NCBI RefSeq assembly: GCF_041240605.1
Contig: NZ_CP162487.1
Coordinates: 3,665,001 to 3,729,000 of the forward strand
Reading direction: 5' to 3'
DNA from: Xanthomonas sp. DAR 80977
GTDB taxonomy: Bacteria; Pseudomonadota; Gammaproteobacteria; Xanthomonadales; Xanthomonadaceae
Length of the DNA stretch: 64,000 nucleotides
The position numbers and the translations under genes were made by a program. Below are positions 53,575 through 61,771 of the stretch, piece after piece (positions within the stretch are counted from its first letter, which is position 1; each line of letters opens with the position of its first letter). The notes under the pieces are model-generated. The model was not told where the DNA came from. It worked only from the letters and a program-made list of their open reading frames with translations, and did no database searches.

Positions 53575-54581
53575 CAGGCGGTTTTTCCGAAGGTTGCGAG
53601 CAGGTGGGATTGGGTGTGGCCGTAGCGGGCATCGGCGAGCAGGCCGTCCCAGCCGAGGGCGCCGCGGCCGATCAGGCCGAGCAGCGCGGCGGTATTGAGC
53701 GGGCGGTCGCGCACGGCCTGCAGCGATGCTTCGACCAGTTCGGGATGGCAGACCAGGACCACGTCGCAGCCGGCATCCAGGTGCGCGGACACCCGTGCAG
53801 CGACCCCGCCGGCGGCGAACGAGGCGGCCATGCCGATGTCGTCGGAGAACACCACGCCGCGGAAGCCAAGTTCCTGGCGCAGGATCTGCTGGATCCAGCG
53901 CGGCGAATAGCCGGCCGGCTCCGGCGCCACCTGCGGATACACCACGTGCGCCATCATCACCGCATCGGCGCCGGCGGCGATGCCGGCGGCGAACGGCAGC
54001 AGGTCCTGCTCGCGCAATTCCTGCAGCGGGCGCGGATCCTCGGCGTTGTCGACATGGGTGTCTTCCAGCACCGTGCCGTGGCCGGGGAAGTGCTTGAGCG
54101 TGGCGGCCATGCCGACGCTGTGCATGCCGCGCACGTAGGCGCCGGTGAACGCGGCCACCACCTGCGGATCGTCGCTGAAGGCGCGGTCGCCGATCGCGCG
54201 GTTGCCGCGCGCCAGGTCCACCACCGGGGCGAAGCTCAGGTCCACGCCGCTGGCGCGCACCTCGCTGGCCATCAGCCAGGCATGCTGCTCGGCCAGCGCC
54301 AGCGCCGCATCGCGGTCGCGCGCGTACAGCGCGCCGAAACCGTGCAGCGGCGGCAGCGCGCTGTAGCCCTCGCGGAAGCGCTGCACGCGGCCGCCTTCCT
54401 GGTCCACGCAGATCAGCTGCGGCCGCGGCGCGGCGGCGCGGATCGCCGCGGTCAGCTCCACGAGCTGCGCCCTGGAGGCGAAGTTGCGCTTGAACAGGAC
54501 CACGCCGGCGACGGCATCGTGCTGCAGCCAGTCGCGTTCCTGTGCGGTGAGTTCGGTACCGGCGACGCCGATCGCGAGCAT
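53574..54581 (-). CDS. nagZ: beta-N-acetylglucosaminidase NagZ
   Basis: A 335-residue GH3 enzyme. It has the substrate-binding ICVDQEGGRVQR, the KHFPGHGTVLEDTHVD stretch with the His/Asp acid-base pair, and catalytic Asp in VVFSDDIGM. It cleaves N-acetylglucosamine from muropeptides during cell-wall recycling. Start at 54581 (MLAIGVAGTELT) follows GGAGAATCCCCCGC on the minus strand. Placed directly before hpt. Confidence 0.93.
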   Translation of the reverse strand: MLAIGVAGTELTAQERDWLQHDAVAGVVLFKRNFASRAQLVELTAAIRAAAPRPQLICVDQEGGRVQRFREGYSALPPLHGFGALYARDRDAALALAEQHAWLMASEVRASGVDLSFAPVVDLARGNRAIGDRAFSDDPQVVAAFTGAYVRGMHSVGMAATLKHFPGHGTVLEDTHVDNAEDPRPLQELREQDLLPFAAGIAAGADAVMMAHVVYPQVAPEPAGYSPRWIQQILRQELGFRGVVFSDDIGMAASFAAGGVAARVSAHLDAGCDVVLVCHPELVEASLQAVRDRPLNTAALLGLIGRGALGWDGLLADARYGHTQSHLLATFGKTA

Positions 54582-54723
54582 GCGGGGGATTCTCCTGCCA
54601 GCGCTGTTCAGCGCGCCTGGGCGGCATTGTCGCAGATGCCGGCGTCGGCGGCAGGTGGCCGCGACGGCGCGCGGCGGCCAAGCCGCGCTGTGTGTCGGCC
54701 AGGTTGCCGCGCTGCGACAGCCG

Positions 54724-55401
54724 CTAGACGGCGCAGCCGTCGGGGCCGCAGTCCTGGGCGGCGTCGGGCGCCGGCGGCAGCAGGCCGCGCAAGGTCGCGG
54801 CGAACACCTCCGGCGGTTGCGCGCCCTGGATCGCGTGGCGGCCGTCGATGACGTAGGTCGGCACCGCGCGGATGCCCATCGCCTGCGCCTGCCGCAGCTG
54901 CGCCTGGATCTCGGCCAGGCCCTCATCGCCGTCCAGCAGCGCCTGCACGCGCGCCGCGGGCAGCCCGCCGGCGGCGCCGGCCGCGAGCAGCGTGCCGGTC
55001 TCGGCCAGGTTGCGCCCCTCGGCGAAATGCGCGTGGAACAGCGCCTCGGCCACCGCCTCGGCATCGCCTTCGCGCGCGGCCAGCCACAGCAGCCGGTGCG
55101 CCGGCAGCGTGGTCACCCGCACCTGGCCGCGATCGAAATCGAACGGCAGGCCCTCGGCGCGCGCGGTGGCCTGGGTCTGCGCCAGGATCTGCTCGGTGCG
55201 CGCGGCGCCGCCGAACTTGGCTGCATAGGCCTCGCGCAGCGGCACCGGCTCGGTGCCGGCGTCGGGATCGAGCAGGTAGGGATGCCAGTGGATCTCCAGC
55301 GCCGGCGCCTCCGCGCCGAGCGCCGCGATGCCCTGCTGCAGCCGGCGCTTGCCGATCCAGCACCAGGGGCAGACCACGTCGGACCAGATATCGAGGCGCA
55401 T
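54724..55401 (-). CDS. DsbA-family oxidoreductase, FrnE-like
   Basis: A 225-residue thioredoxin-like protein with the CPWC site in WSDVVCPWCWIGKRRLQ (residues 10-13 or so) and no signal peptide, so it is cytoplasmic, as in FrnE/YwbO relatives. The helical insert and VPTYVIDGRHAIQGAQPP are typical. The C-terminus has a further CGPDGC pair, present in several FrnE proteins. It may reduce or oxidise disulphides in stress. Start at 55401 gives MRLDIWSD; upstream lies a heptamer element. Confidence 0.87.
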   Translation of the reverse strand: MRLDIWSDVVCPWCWIGKRRLQQGIAALGAEAPALEIHWHPYLLDPDAGTEPVPLREAYAAKFGGAARTEQILAQTQATARAEGLPFDFDRGQVRVTTLPAHRLLWLAAREGDAEAVAEALFHAHFAEGRNLAETGTLLAAGAAGGLPAARVQALLDGDEGLAEIQAQLRQAQAMGIRAVPTYVIDGRHAIQGAQPPEVFAATLRGLLPPAPDAAQDCGPDGCAV

Positions 55402-55404
55402 GAG

Positions 55405-55547
55405 CGGGGATTCGGGATTCGAGATTGGGGAGTCGCAAAAGCATAAACCCGATCGCCGCGCTTGACCCGCTTTGCGAATCCCCAATCCCAAATCACCAAT
55501 CCCGGCACCTCAACGAATCCCTAATCCCGACTCCCGAATCCCGGCCA
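55405..55547. repeat. two-armed heptamer element between the CYTH and DsbA-like genes
   Basis: Left arm GGGGATTCGGGATTCGAGAT and GGGGAGTCGCAAAAGC (55405-55442), a core of about 40 bases, then the inverse arm CTTTGCGAATCCCCAATCCC and repeats to 55547. The right arm contains the stop and last codons of the CYTH gene (WPGFGSRD). Confidence 0.8.
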
Positions 55548-56027
55548 CTGAGAGAACGGATGCGAAGCCAGCGCCAGGTTGTAGTAGCGCGCGTCGTCGG
55601 TGACTTCGGCGCCGATCCAGTCGGGCCTGGCGAAGGCCTCGTCGGCGCTGTCCAGCTCGATCTCGGCGACCACCAGCCCGGCGTTGTCGCCGAGGAACTC
55701 GTCCACTTCCCACAGATGGCCCTGGTGCCGCACCAGATGCCGGCGCTTGTCGATCAGCCCGCCCACGCACAGCGCCAGCAGCGCGCGCGCATCGTCCAGC
55801 GGCAGCGGATACTCGAACTCCTGCCGGGTATGCCCCAGCTCGCGCGACTTGAGGTTGAGGAACGCCTCCTCGTCCTGGATGCGGACCCGCACCGACGCCC
55901 TCTGCGCGCCGCTGTCCATCGCCGCCTGGTCGTTGATGTAGCCCTGCGCCATCGGGATCACCCGATGCGCCGCGGCGCGCCAGCCGTCGCCGGTGACGAG
56001 GAATTTGCGTTCGATCTCTAAAGGCAT
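55521..56027 (-). CDS. CYTH-domain (class IV adenylate cyclase/triphosphatase-like) protein
   Basis: A 168-residue protein starting MPLEIERKFLVTGDGWRA, the CYTH EIERKFL signature. It has further basic and acidic strands (VRVRIQDEEAFLNLKSRE, WEVDEFLGDNAGLVVAEIEL) that line the tunnel for triphosphate-metal complexes. Many such proteins are inorganic triphosphatases or thiamine triphosphatases. The last eight residues and stop codon are inside a heptamer repeat. The start at 56027 is preceded by another element (56028-56164). Confidence 0.9.
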   Translation of the reverse strand: MPLEIERKFLVTGDGWRAAAHRVIPMAQGYINDQAAMDSGAQRASVRVRIQDEEAFLNLKSRELGHTRQEFEYPLPLDDARALLALCVGGLIDKRRHLVRHQGHLWEVDEFLGDNAGLVVAEIELDSADEAFARPDWIGAEVTDDARYYNLALASHPFSQWPGFGSRD

Positions 56028-56164
56028 GGGATTCGGGATTCGGGATTCGGGATTGGTCGAAGCATAAGCCAGCGCGCAGGCGCCGCTGTTACGAATCCCT
56101 GTTCCCGAATCCCCAATCCCGGCTTCCCAACGAATCCCTAATCCCCAATCCCCAATCCCGGCTT
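56028..56164. repeat. two-armed heptamer element between rlmD and the CYTH gene
   Basis: Left arm: four GGGATTC/G units (56028-56057). The core is TGGTCGAAGCATAAGCCAGC and on. The right arm has CGAATCCCTGTTCCCGAATC and several CCCCAATCCC repeats to 56164. The rlmD stop codon (56138-56140) is within the right arm, and its last residues (PGLGIGD) are coded by it. Confidence 0.8.
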
Positions 56165-57490
56165 CTCGAACACCGCAATGCTCTCCACATGCGCGGTATG
56201 CGGGAACATGTCCATCGCGCCGGCCGCCTTCAGCGCGAAGCCCTGCTCGTTGACCAGGTAGCCGGCGTCGCGCGCCAGCGAGCCGGGGTGGCAGCTGACG
56301 TAGACGATGCGCTGGAAGCTGTCCAGCGGCAGCTGCCGCAGCACCTCGATCGCGCCGGAGCGCGGCGGGTCGAGCAGCAGCTTGTCGAAGCCCTGGCGCA
56401 TCCACGGCGCCTGGCGCTGGTCCTGGGTCAGGTCGGCGGCGAAGAACTGCGCGTTGTCCAGGCCGTTGCGCTGTGCGTTGTCGCGCGCGCGCGCCACCAG
56501 CCCCGCATCGCCCTCCACGCCCACCACCTCGCGCACCGTGCGCGCCAGCGGCAGGGTGAAGTTGCCCAGCCCGCAGAACAGGTCGAGCACGCGGTCGCCG
56601 GGCTGCGCGTCGAGCAGCGTCAGCGCGTGCGCGATCATCTTCTGGTTGAGCGAGGCGTTGACCTGGATGAAGTCCAGCGGCCGGAACGCCAGCTCCACGT
56701 CCCATTGCGGCAGCCGGAACGACAGCGGCACCTCCTGCGGGTACAGCGGGTGCACGCTGTCCACGCCGCCGGGCTGCAGGAAGATGGCGAAGTCGTGGGC
56801 CTGGGCGAACGCCACCAGCGCCGCCTGGTCGCGCGCGCTGAGCGGCTGCATGTGGCGGAAGGTCAGCGCCACGGCGGCGTCGCCGGCGATGAACTCGATC
56901 TGCGGGATGTCGCGCTTGCCGTCCAGGCTCTCGACCAGCTCGGCCAGCGCGCTCACCTTGAAGCCGATCTGCGGGATCACCGTGTGGCACACCGACAGGT
57001 CGGCGACGAAGCGCGGGTCCTGCTCGCGGAAGCCGACCAGGGTCTTGTCCTTCTTCTCCACCCGGCGCACCGAGAAACGGCCCTTGCGCCGGTAGCCCCA
57101 GGGCTCGCCGGACAGCGCCGGCAACACCGTCTGCGGGGTCACGTGGCCGATCCGCTCCAGGTTCTCGGTCAGCACGCGTTGCTTGGCCAGGATCTGCTGG
57201 TCCTCGGCCAGGTGCTGCAGCACGCAGCCGGCGCAGACCCCGAAGTGCGGGCAGCGCGGCTGCACCCGCTGCGGCGAGGCCTTGAGCACCTGCAGGGTGC
57301 GCGCCTCGTCGAAATGGCGGTTGCGCGCGGTGGGTTCGGCGAGGACCGTCTCGCCGGGCAGCGCGCCGGCGACGAAGGCGACCTTGCCGCCCTCGCCCTC
57401 GGGGCGGGCGACGCCGCGGCCGTCGTGGCTGAGGTCGGCGATATCGGTCTGGAACGGGGTGCGGTCTAGGCGGTTTCTGGATCGGGCCAC
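56138..57490 (-). CDS. rlmD: 23S rRNA (uracil-1939-C5)-methyltransferase RlmD
   Basis: A 450-residue enzyme. It has a TRAM domain at the N-terminus (DIADLSHDGRGVAR), an iron-sulfur cluster motif (CPHFGVCAGCVLQHL), and the SAM part with LDLFCGLGNFTLPLA, LLLDPPRSGA and the catalytic Cys in YVSCHPGSLARD. This is the RlmD/RumA arrangement. The start is GTG at 57490. The final residues (GLGIGD) derive from a repeat element; the E. coli protein ends sooner. Confidence 0.92.
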   Translation of the reverse strand: MARSRNRLDRTPFQTDIADLSHDGRGVARPEGEGGKVAFVAGALPGETVLAEPTARNRHFDEARTLQVLKASPQRVQPRCPHFGVCAGCVLQHLAEDQQILAKQRVLTENLERIGHVTPQTVLPALSGEPWGYRRKGRFSVRRVEKKDKTLVGFREQDPRFVADLSVCHTVIPQIGFKVSALAELVESLDGKRDIPQIEFIAGDAAVALTFRHMQPLSARDQAALVAFAQAHDFAIFLQPGGVDSVHPLYPQEVPLSFRLPQWDVELAFRPLDFIQVNASLNQKMIAHALTLLDAQPGDRVLDLFCGLGNFTLPLARTVREVVGVEGDAGLVARARDNAQRNGLDNAQFFAADLTQDQRQAPWMRQGFDKLLLDPPRSGAIEVLRQLPLDSFQRIVYVSCHPGSLARDAGYLVNEQGFALKAAGAMDMFPHTAHVESIAVFEKPGLGIGD

Positions 57491-57775
57491 GTGGCGGCAG
57501 GCTGCGGGCGGAAAAGGGCGGCCATTGTCGCAGATGCGCCAGGGCCTGCCGATGCGCGGGGAGCGGCCCTGCGGTGCGCGGGCGCGGGCGCTAACGCCGC
57601 CCTACCGGCGCCCGGACGCGGCGCGTCGGGTTGCCTTGGCCTGCGCCGATCCGGCCAGCGGCCCCCGGCGGCTGGCCCGGGGCACCGGCTTGCGGACGCG
57701 GCGGCGGCGGCGCAAAGTGGTGCGACGCATCGTCGCAGCCGCTAAGATGCGCCCAGGCCGCATGGAGGCATAAGG

Positions 57776-58486
57776 ATGGCATCGACCCAGGACCCTGTGA
57801 CGCGACTCTTGCTGGTCGAGGACGACCCGATCAGTCGCACGTTCTTCCAAGTGACGCTGGAATCCCTGCCCGCGCAGGTCGATCTGGCCGACACCGTTTC
57901 CGCCGCGCTGGCCAGCGCGCAGGCGCACGAACACGACCTGTGGCTGATCGACGCCAACCTGCCCGACGGCAACGGCGCCGACCTGCTGCAGCGGCTGCAA
58001 CGGCAGCGCCCCGGCACCCTGGCGCTGGCGCATACCGCCGATGCCAGCGGCGCGGTCCGCGACCACCTGCTCGGCGCCGGCTTCGCCGAGGTGCTGCTGA
58101 AACCGCTCAGTCCCGAACGCCTGCTGCAGGCGGTGCGCCGCTTGCTGGCGCGCGGCCGGGTCGGCGCTGCACCCAGCGCCGCGGAGGTGGCGGTGGACTG
58201 GGACGAGACCACCGCGCTGGTCGCGCTCAACGGCGAGCGCTCGCACCTGATCGCGCTGCGCGAACTGTTCCTGGCCGAACTGCCGGGCACCCGCGACGCG
58301 GTCGCCTCGGCGCTGCAGCTCAGCGACGAGCAGGCCGTGCGCAACCACCTGCACCGGCTGCAGGCCAGCTGCGGCTTCGTCGGCGCCGCACGGTTGGCGC
58401 GCGCGGTGCGCCAGCTGCAGGGCGACCCGGCCTCGTCGCAGGCGCGCAACCAGTTCAGCGAGGCGGTGGCGGCGTTGCTGCATTGA
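57776..58486 (+). CDS. receiver plus histidine-phosphotransfer (REC-Hpt) protein
   Basis: A 236-residue signalling protein. The receiver domain (about 8-125) has VEDDPISR, the phospho-acceptor Asp in LWLIDANLPDGNG and the Lys in LLKPLSPERL. The Hpt domain (about 145-230) has the phospho-His in RNHLHRLQASCGFVGA. No DNA-binding domain or kinase is attached, so it probably relays phosphate in a multi-step system. The ATG at 57776 follows GGAGGCATAAGG, a good ribosome binding site. A heptamer run begins directly after the stop. Confidence 0.88.
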   Translation: MASTQDPVTRLLLVEDDPISRTFFQVTLESLPAQVDLADTVSAALASAQAHEHDLWLIDANLPDGNGADLLQRLQRQRPGTLALAHTADASGAVRDHLLGAGFAEVLLKPLSPERLLQAVRRLLARGRVGAAPSAAEVAVDWDETTALVALNGERSHLIALRELFLAELPGTRDAVASALQLSDEQAVRNHLHRLQASCGFVGAARLARAVRQLQGDPASSQARNQFSEAVAALLH

Positions 58487-58516
58487 GCCGGGATTGGGGA
58501 GTGGGGAGTGGGGATT
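58487..58516. repeat. heptamer-repeat run after the REC-Hpt gene
   Basis: GCCGGGATTGGGGAGTGGGG, GGGATTCGCAAAAGCG at its end. It begins with the first base after the stop codon. The inverse arm is missing. Confidence 0.7.
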
Positions 58517-58561
58517 CGCAAAAGCGGGGGCGTCGGCATATTCGCCGCACGCGCCGCTCCC

Positions 58562-58645
58562 TGTAGGAGCGGCTTCAGCCGCGACACACGCCACCCGTAA
58601 GCCGGCACGCTGCGGGCGCGGTCGCGGCTGAACCCCCTCCTGCAG
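58562..58645. repeat. REP-like inverted repeat, imperfect
   Basis: TGTAGGAGCGGCTTCAGCCG at 58562 onward and GTCGCGGCTGAACCCCCTCC at 58621-58644 are related arms of the palindrome family, separated by a non-palindromic core. Between the REC-Hpt and recO stops (convergent). Confidence 0.65.
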
Positions 58646-58669
58646 GCATCCGGCCGGGGGAAGCGCGGC

Positions 58670-59470
58670 TCAATCGGCCTTTGGCCTGGGCGCTTCAGGC
58701 GCTTCCGACGGCTCGGGCACCTCCGGCATTTCCACAGCCACTGCAGCGCGGCGCTGCTGGGCCAGGTCATGCAGCATCTCCCACGATTTCAGGCCGCGCC
58801 CGCCGAGGTGGTGCAGCAGCACCACGCGCATGCCGCGGCGCAGGCCGGGCAGATCCTCGGCCACCGGCATCTCGTCGGCAGCCAGCGCCAGCAGCGCGCG
58901 GCCGGTGGCCATGCCGCTGCGCTGGTCGTGGCCGCGGTCGCTGAGCAGGCGGCGCGGGCCGTGCTCGGCATCCAGCACGTAGCGCGCGGCCGGGTCGATC
59001 GGCTCGCCGTCGCCGTCGTGGCGCAGGTCGAAGCCCACGCCCAGGGCGTCCAGCAGGTCGCGCTCGAAGCAGCGCAGCGTCCACGCCAGCGGCGCCTCCG
59101 CGCCGAGCCGCGCACGCACCCGCGCGTAGGCCAGGTACAGGTCAGGCGCAGGGTCGTCGCGCGGCGCCAGGCGCAGGGTCAGTTCGTTGATGTAGAACCC
59201 GGCGAGCATGCCGTCGCCGCTCAGGCGCGGCGCCGTATCCAGCGCCTCGGCGGCACGCAGCTGGGCCAGCTCGCCGCGGCGCTGCGCGCTGAAGCGGATC
59301 GACTGCAACGGCTGCAGCGCGGCGCGCAACGGCTGGTTCTTCGGTCCCTGCACGCCCCGCGCCAGCACCCCCAGCCGACCGTAGCGCGCGCTCAGCACCT
59401 CGACCAGCAGGCTGGTCTCGCGCCAGGGGCGCGCATGCAGGACGAAGGCGGGTTCGTGTTCGATGAGCAT
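58670..59470 (-). CDS. recO: DNA repair and recombination protein RecO
   Basis: A 266-residue RecO. It has the N-terminal OB fold ([35 protein letters not shown]), then the helical domain with [20 protein letters not shown]. The zinc Cys motif of some RecO proteins is absent, as in other gammaproteobacteria. It loads RecA with RecR at gaps. The C-terminus has an extra Pro/Glu tail ([17 protein letters not shown]). The start codon is directly downstream of a GGGACTC tandem repeat that fills its leader. Confidence 0.93.
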   Translation of the reverse strand: MLIEHEPAFVLHARPWRETSLLVEVLSARYGRLGVLARGVQGPKNQPLRAALQPLQSIRFSAQRRGELAQLRAAEALDTAPRLSGDGMLAGFYINELTLRLAPRDDPAPDLYLAYARVRARLGAEAPLAWTLRCFERDLLDALGVGFDLRHDGDGEPIDPAARYVLDAEHGPRRLLSDRGHDQRSGMATGRALLALAADEMPVAEDLPGLRRGMRVVLLHHLGGRGLKSWEMLHDLAQQRRAAVAVEMPEVPEPSEAPEAPRPKAD

Positions 59471-59478
59471 GGACGCTT

Positions 59479-59535
59479 CGGGACTCGGGACTCGGGACTC
59501 GGGACTCGGGACTCGGGACTCGGGACTCGGGACTG
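59479..59535. repeat. tandem (GGGACTC)8 microsatellite in the recO leader
   Basis: Seven full copies of GGGACTC plus a partial copy, perfect, from 59480 to 59534. It is 10 bases upstream of the recO ATG on the minus strand and could change length by slippage. Confidence 0.9.
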
Positions 59536-59605
59536 CAGGATGATGTCCTGAGGCGAATCGCCGTCAAGCGATCCGATGAAAAAATATGCCGCTGCCTTCA
59601 AGCGG

Positions 59606-59626
59606 GAAACGGCCTTTTGCCGTTTC
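59606..59626. other. 8-bp hairpin in the era-recO gap
   Basis: GAAACGGC (59606-59613), CTTTT, GCCGTTTC (59619-59626). The era-recO gap of 331 bases holds only repeats and this hairpin, no gene. Confidence 0.45.
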
Positions 59627-59640
59627 GGCCGGTGGCTTCC

Positions 59641-59704
59641 TGCAGGAGCGGCTTCAGCCGCGACGCCTTACCGGTGAGGCGTCGCGGCTGAAGCCGCTCC
59701 TACA
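59641..59704. repeat. 64-base REP-like palindrome
   Basis: Arms starting TGCAGGAGCGGCTTCAGCCG (59641 onward) and the near-perfect inverse ending at 59704, with CTTACCGGTGAGG in the centre. Same family as 50377-50438, with a different subtype of arm. Confidence 0.8.
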
Positions 59705-59731
59705 GAAAGCGCGCATGCTGCGCACTTTCGA

Positions 59732-59801
59732 AAATCCCGAATCCCGGCTTTCCACAGCCGAACGGCTGGTCATCCCGAATCCCGAATCACCAATCCCGGC
59801 C
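59732..59801. repeat. heptamer-repeat arms directly after era
   Basis: AATCCCGAATCCCGG at 59734-59748 and CATCCCGAATCCCGAATCAC to 59801. Read on the minus strand, GGCCGGGATTGGTGATTCGG begins right after the era stop codon. Confidence 0.7.
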
Positions 59802-60704
59802 CTACTCCCCGTACCCGAACGCCTTCAGCGCCGCCTCGTCGTCCGACCAGCCCTCGCGGACGCGGACCCAGGTCTCCAGGAACACCTTGGCGCCGAACAG
59901 GCGCTCCATCTGCTGCCGGGCCTTGGCGCCGATGTCCTTCAGGCGGGTGCCGCCCTTGCCGATCACGATCGCCTTCTGGCCCTCGCGCTCGACCCAGATC
60001 ACCGCGCCGATGCGCAGCAGCGCGCCGTCCTCGGCGAAGCGCTCGATCTCCACCGTGGTCGCATACGGCAGTTCCTCGCCGAGCTGGCGCATCAGCTGCT
60101 CGCGCACCAGTTCGCCAGCCAGGAAGCGCTGGCTGCGGTCGGTGATCTCGTCCTCGCCGAACATCGCCGGCGCTTCCGGCACCAGCGCCAGCAGGTCGCG
60201 CACCAGCGCTTCCAGGCCCTTGCGCTTGAGCGCGGAGATCGGGTGCACCGCGGCGAAGCTGCGGCCGTCGCTGACCTGCTGCAGGAACGGCAGCAGCGCG
60301 GTCTTGTCCTTGAGCCGGTCGACCTTGTTCACCACCAGCACCACCGGGATGCCGGAATCGCTGAGCACGTTGAACGCCAGCGTGTCCTCCTCGTCCCAGC
60401 GCCCGGCCTCGATCACCAGCAGGCCGGCGTCCACGCCTTCCAGCGAGCCGCGCGCGGCGCGGTTCATGACCCGGTTCATCGCGCGCTTCTGCTCGCGGTG
60501 CAGGCCGGGGGTGTCGACCAGCACCAGTTGCCCCTCGGGGAAGCTGGCGATGCCCAGCAACCGGTGCCGCGTGGTCTGCGGCCGGTTGGAGACGATGCTG
60601 ACCTTGGCGCCCACCAGGGCGTTGGTCAGGGTGGACTTGCCCACGTTGGGGCGGCCGATCACGGCCACGCTGCCGCTGCGGTAAGGAGGCGCTTGCTCGT
60701 TCAC
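59802..60704 (-). CDS. era: GTPase Era
   Basis: A 300-residue ribosome-assembly GTPase. It has the P-loop GRPNVGKST at residues 17-25, DTPGLH, NKVD and the C-terminal KH domain with [14 protein letters not shown] that binds the 3' end of 16S rRNA. The start is GTG at 60704 overlapping the rnc stop (GTGA), the usual coupling. A repeat run follows its stop. Confidence 0.94.
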   Translation of the reverse strand: MNEQAPPYRSGSVAVIGRPNVGKSTLTNALVGAKVSIVSNRPQTTRHRLLGIASFPEGQLVLVDTPGLHREQKRAMNRVMNRAARGSLEGVDAGLLVIEAGRWDEEDTLAFNVLSDSGIPVVLVVNKVDRLKDKTALLPFLQQVSDGRSFAAVHPISALKRKGLEALVRDLLALVPEAPAMFGEDEITDRSQRFLAGELVREQLMRQLGEELPYATTVEIERFAEDGALLRIGAVIWVEREGQKAIVIGKGGTRLKDIGAKARQQMERLFGAKVFLETWVRVREGWSDDEAALKAFGYGE

Positions 60705-61381
60705 TTGCTCGAATCCAGTTGCTCGATGGCGGCGGCGGCGGCCTGTTGTTCGGCCAGCCGTCGCGAGGTGCCCTCGCCCTCGGTGACGAGGGCAGGCTCG
60801 GCGAGTACGCAGCGTACCCGGAATAGCTTGGCGTGGTCGTCGCCGGTTTCGCTGATCAGTTCGTAGCTCGGCAGCGTCCGCTGCCGGGCCTGCAGCCATT
60901 CCTGCAGGCGGGTCTTGGCGTCCTTCTCGGCCTTGCCTACCGGCAGTGCGGCCAGCGCCGTCTCGAACCAGGGCAGGATGACCGCACGGCAGGCCTCGAA
61001 ACCGGCGTCCAGGTAGATCGCCGCGACCACCGCCTCGACCGCGTCGGCCAGGATCGAATCGCGGCGATGGCCGCCGGACTTCATCTCGCCCGGCCCCAGG
61101 GTCAGCCGCTCGCCCAGCTCCAGCTGGCGGCCGATGCCGGCCAGCGAGGCCTCGCGCACCAGTTCGGCGCGGGCGCGGGTCAGCGCGCCTTCGTCGGCCT
61201 TGGGCCAGCGCCGGTACAGCGCCTCGGCGATCATCTGGTTGACGATGCTGTCGCCGAGGAACTCCAGCCGCTCGTTGTGCGGCGCGCCGGCGCTGCGATG
61301 GGTCAGCGCCTGCGCCAGCAGCTGCGGGTCGGCGAAGCGGTGACCGATGCGGTCGCCGCGCAGGATGGTTTTACTCGCCAC
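60701..61381 (-). CDS. rnc: ribonuclease III
   Basis: A 226-residue double-strand RNase. It has the signature ERLEFLGDS at residues 37-45, the second acidic motif [15 protein letters not shown], and a C-terminal dsRNA-binding domain ([20 protein letters not shown], then [18 protein letters not shown]). It processes rRNA and folds in gene control. The start is GTG at 61381, overlapping the DUF4845 stop by 11 bases, and the stop overlaps era. Confidence 0.95.
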   Translation of the reverse strand: MASKTILRGDRIGHRFADPQLLAQALTHRSAGAPHNERLEFLGDSIVNQMIAEALYRRWPKADEGALTRARAELVREASLAGIGRQLELGERLTLGPGEMKSGGHRRDSILADAVEAVVAAIYLDAGFEACRAVILPWFETALAALPVGKAEKDAKTRLQEWLQARQRTLPSYELISETGDDHAKLFRVRCVLAEPALVTEGEGTSRRLAEQQAAAAAIEQLDSSK

Positions 61382-61748
61382 CGCGTTTCGTCAGGTCCTG
61401 GGTGACGTCGAACTTGCCGACCACGTCCAGGTTGGCGACCAGCGGCTTGCGCACCTCGTAGGCCACGTGCATCTTCCAGCCCGAATCGATGCGCTCGAGT
61501 TTGACGTCGTCCGGCTGCACGTTGTCCGCATAGCTGATGTCAAGACGGCGGAACAGCAGCGATTTGGCCTGCGCCGGATCCATGTCGCCGCTGCCGGCTT
61601 CGGCAGCCAGGCCCTTCATCGCCGAGCGCACCGCGTAGTACTCCATGTACATCGGGAACAGCTTCATGCCGATGTAGGCGAAGAATCCGACCACCGCCAA
61701 CACGATCACGAACGAGGTCAAGGTCATGCCGCTTTGCTTGTGCTTCAT
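61371..61748 (-). CDS. DUF4845 membrane protein
   Basis: A 125-residue protein with an N-terminal membrane segment ([20 protein letters not shown]) like a pilin or pseudopilin N-terminus but without a prepilin cleavage site. It is followed by a small domain ([20 protein letters not shown]). The family is conserved between lepB and rnc in many gammaproteobacteria; function unknown. Start at 61748 is [10 protein letters not shown] with GGGGAAGCGCG before it. Confidence 0.9.
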   Translation of the reverse strand: MKHKQSGMTLTSFVIVLAVVGFFAYIGMKLFPMYMEYYAVRSAMKGLAAEAGSGDMDPAQAKSLLFRRLDISYADNVQPDDVKLERIDSGWKMHVAYEVRKPLVANLDVVGKFDVTQDLTKRGGE

Positions 61749-61771
61749 CGCGCTTCCCCTTACGCCAGAAA

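Noticed and set aside
59479..59535. CRISPR-like array
   Set aside because: The repeats are contiguous 7-bp units without spacers and there are no cas genes in the window.
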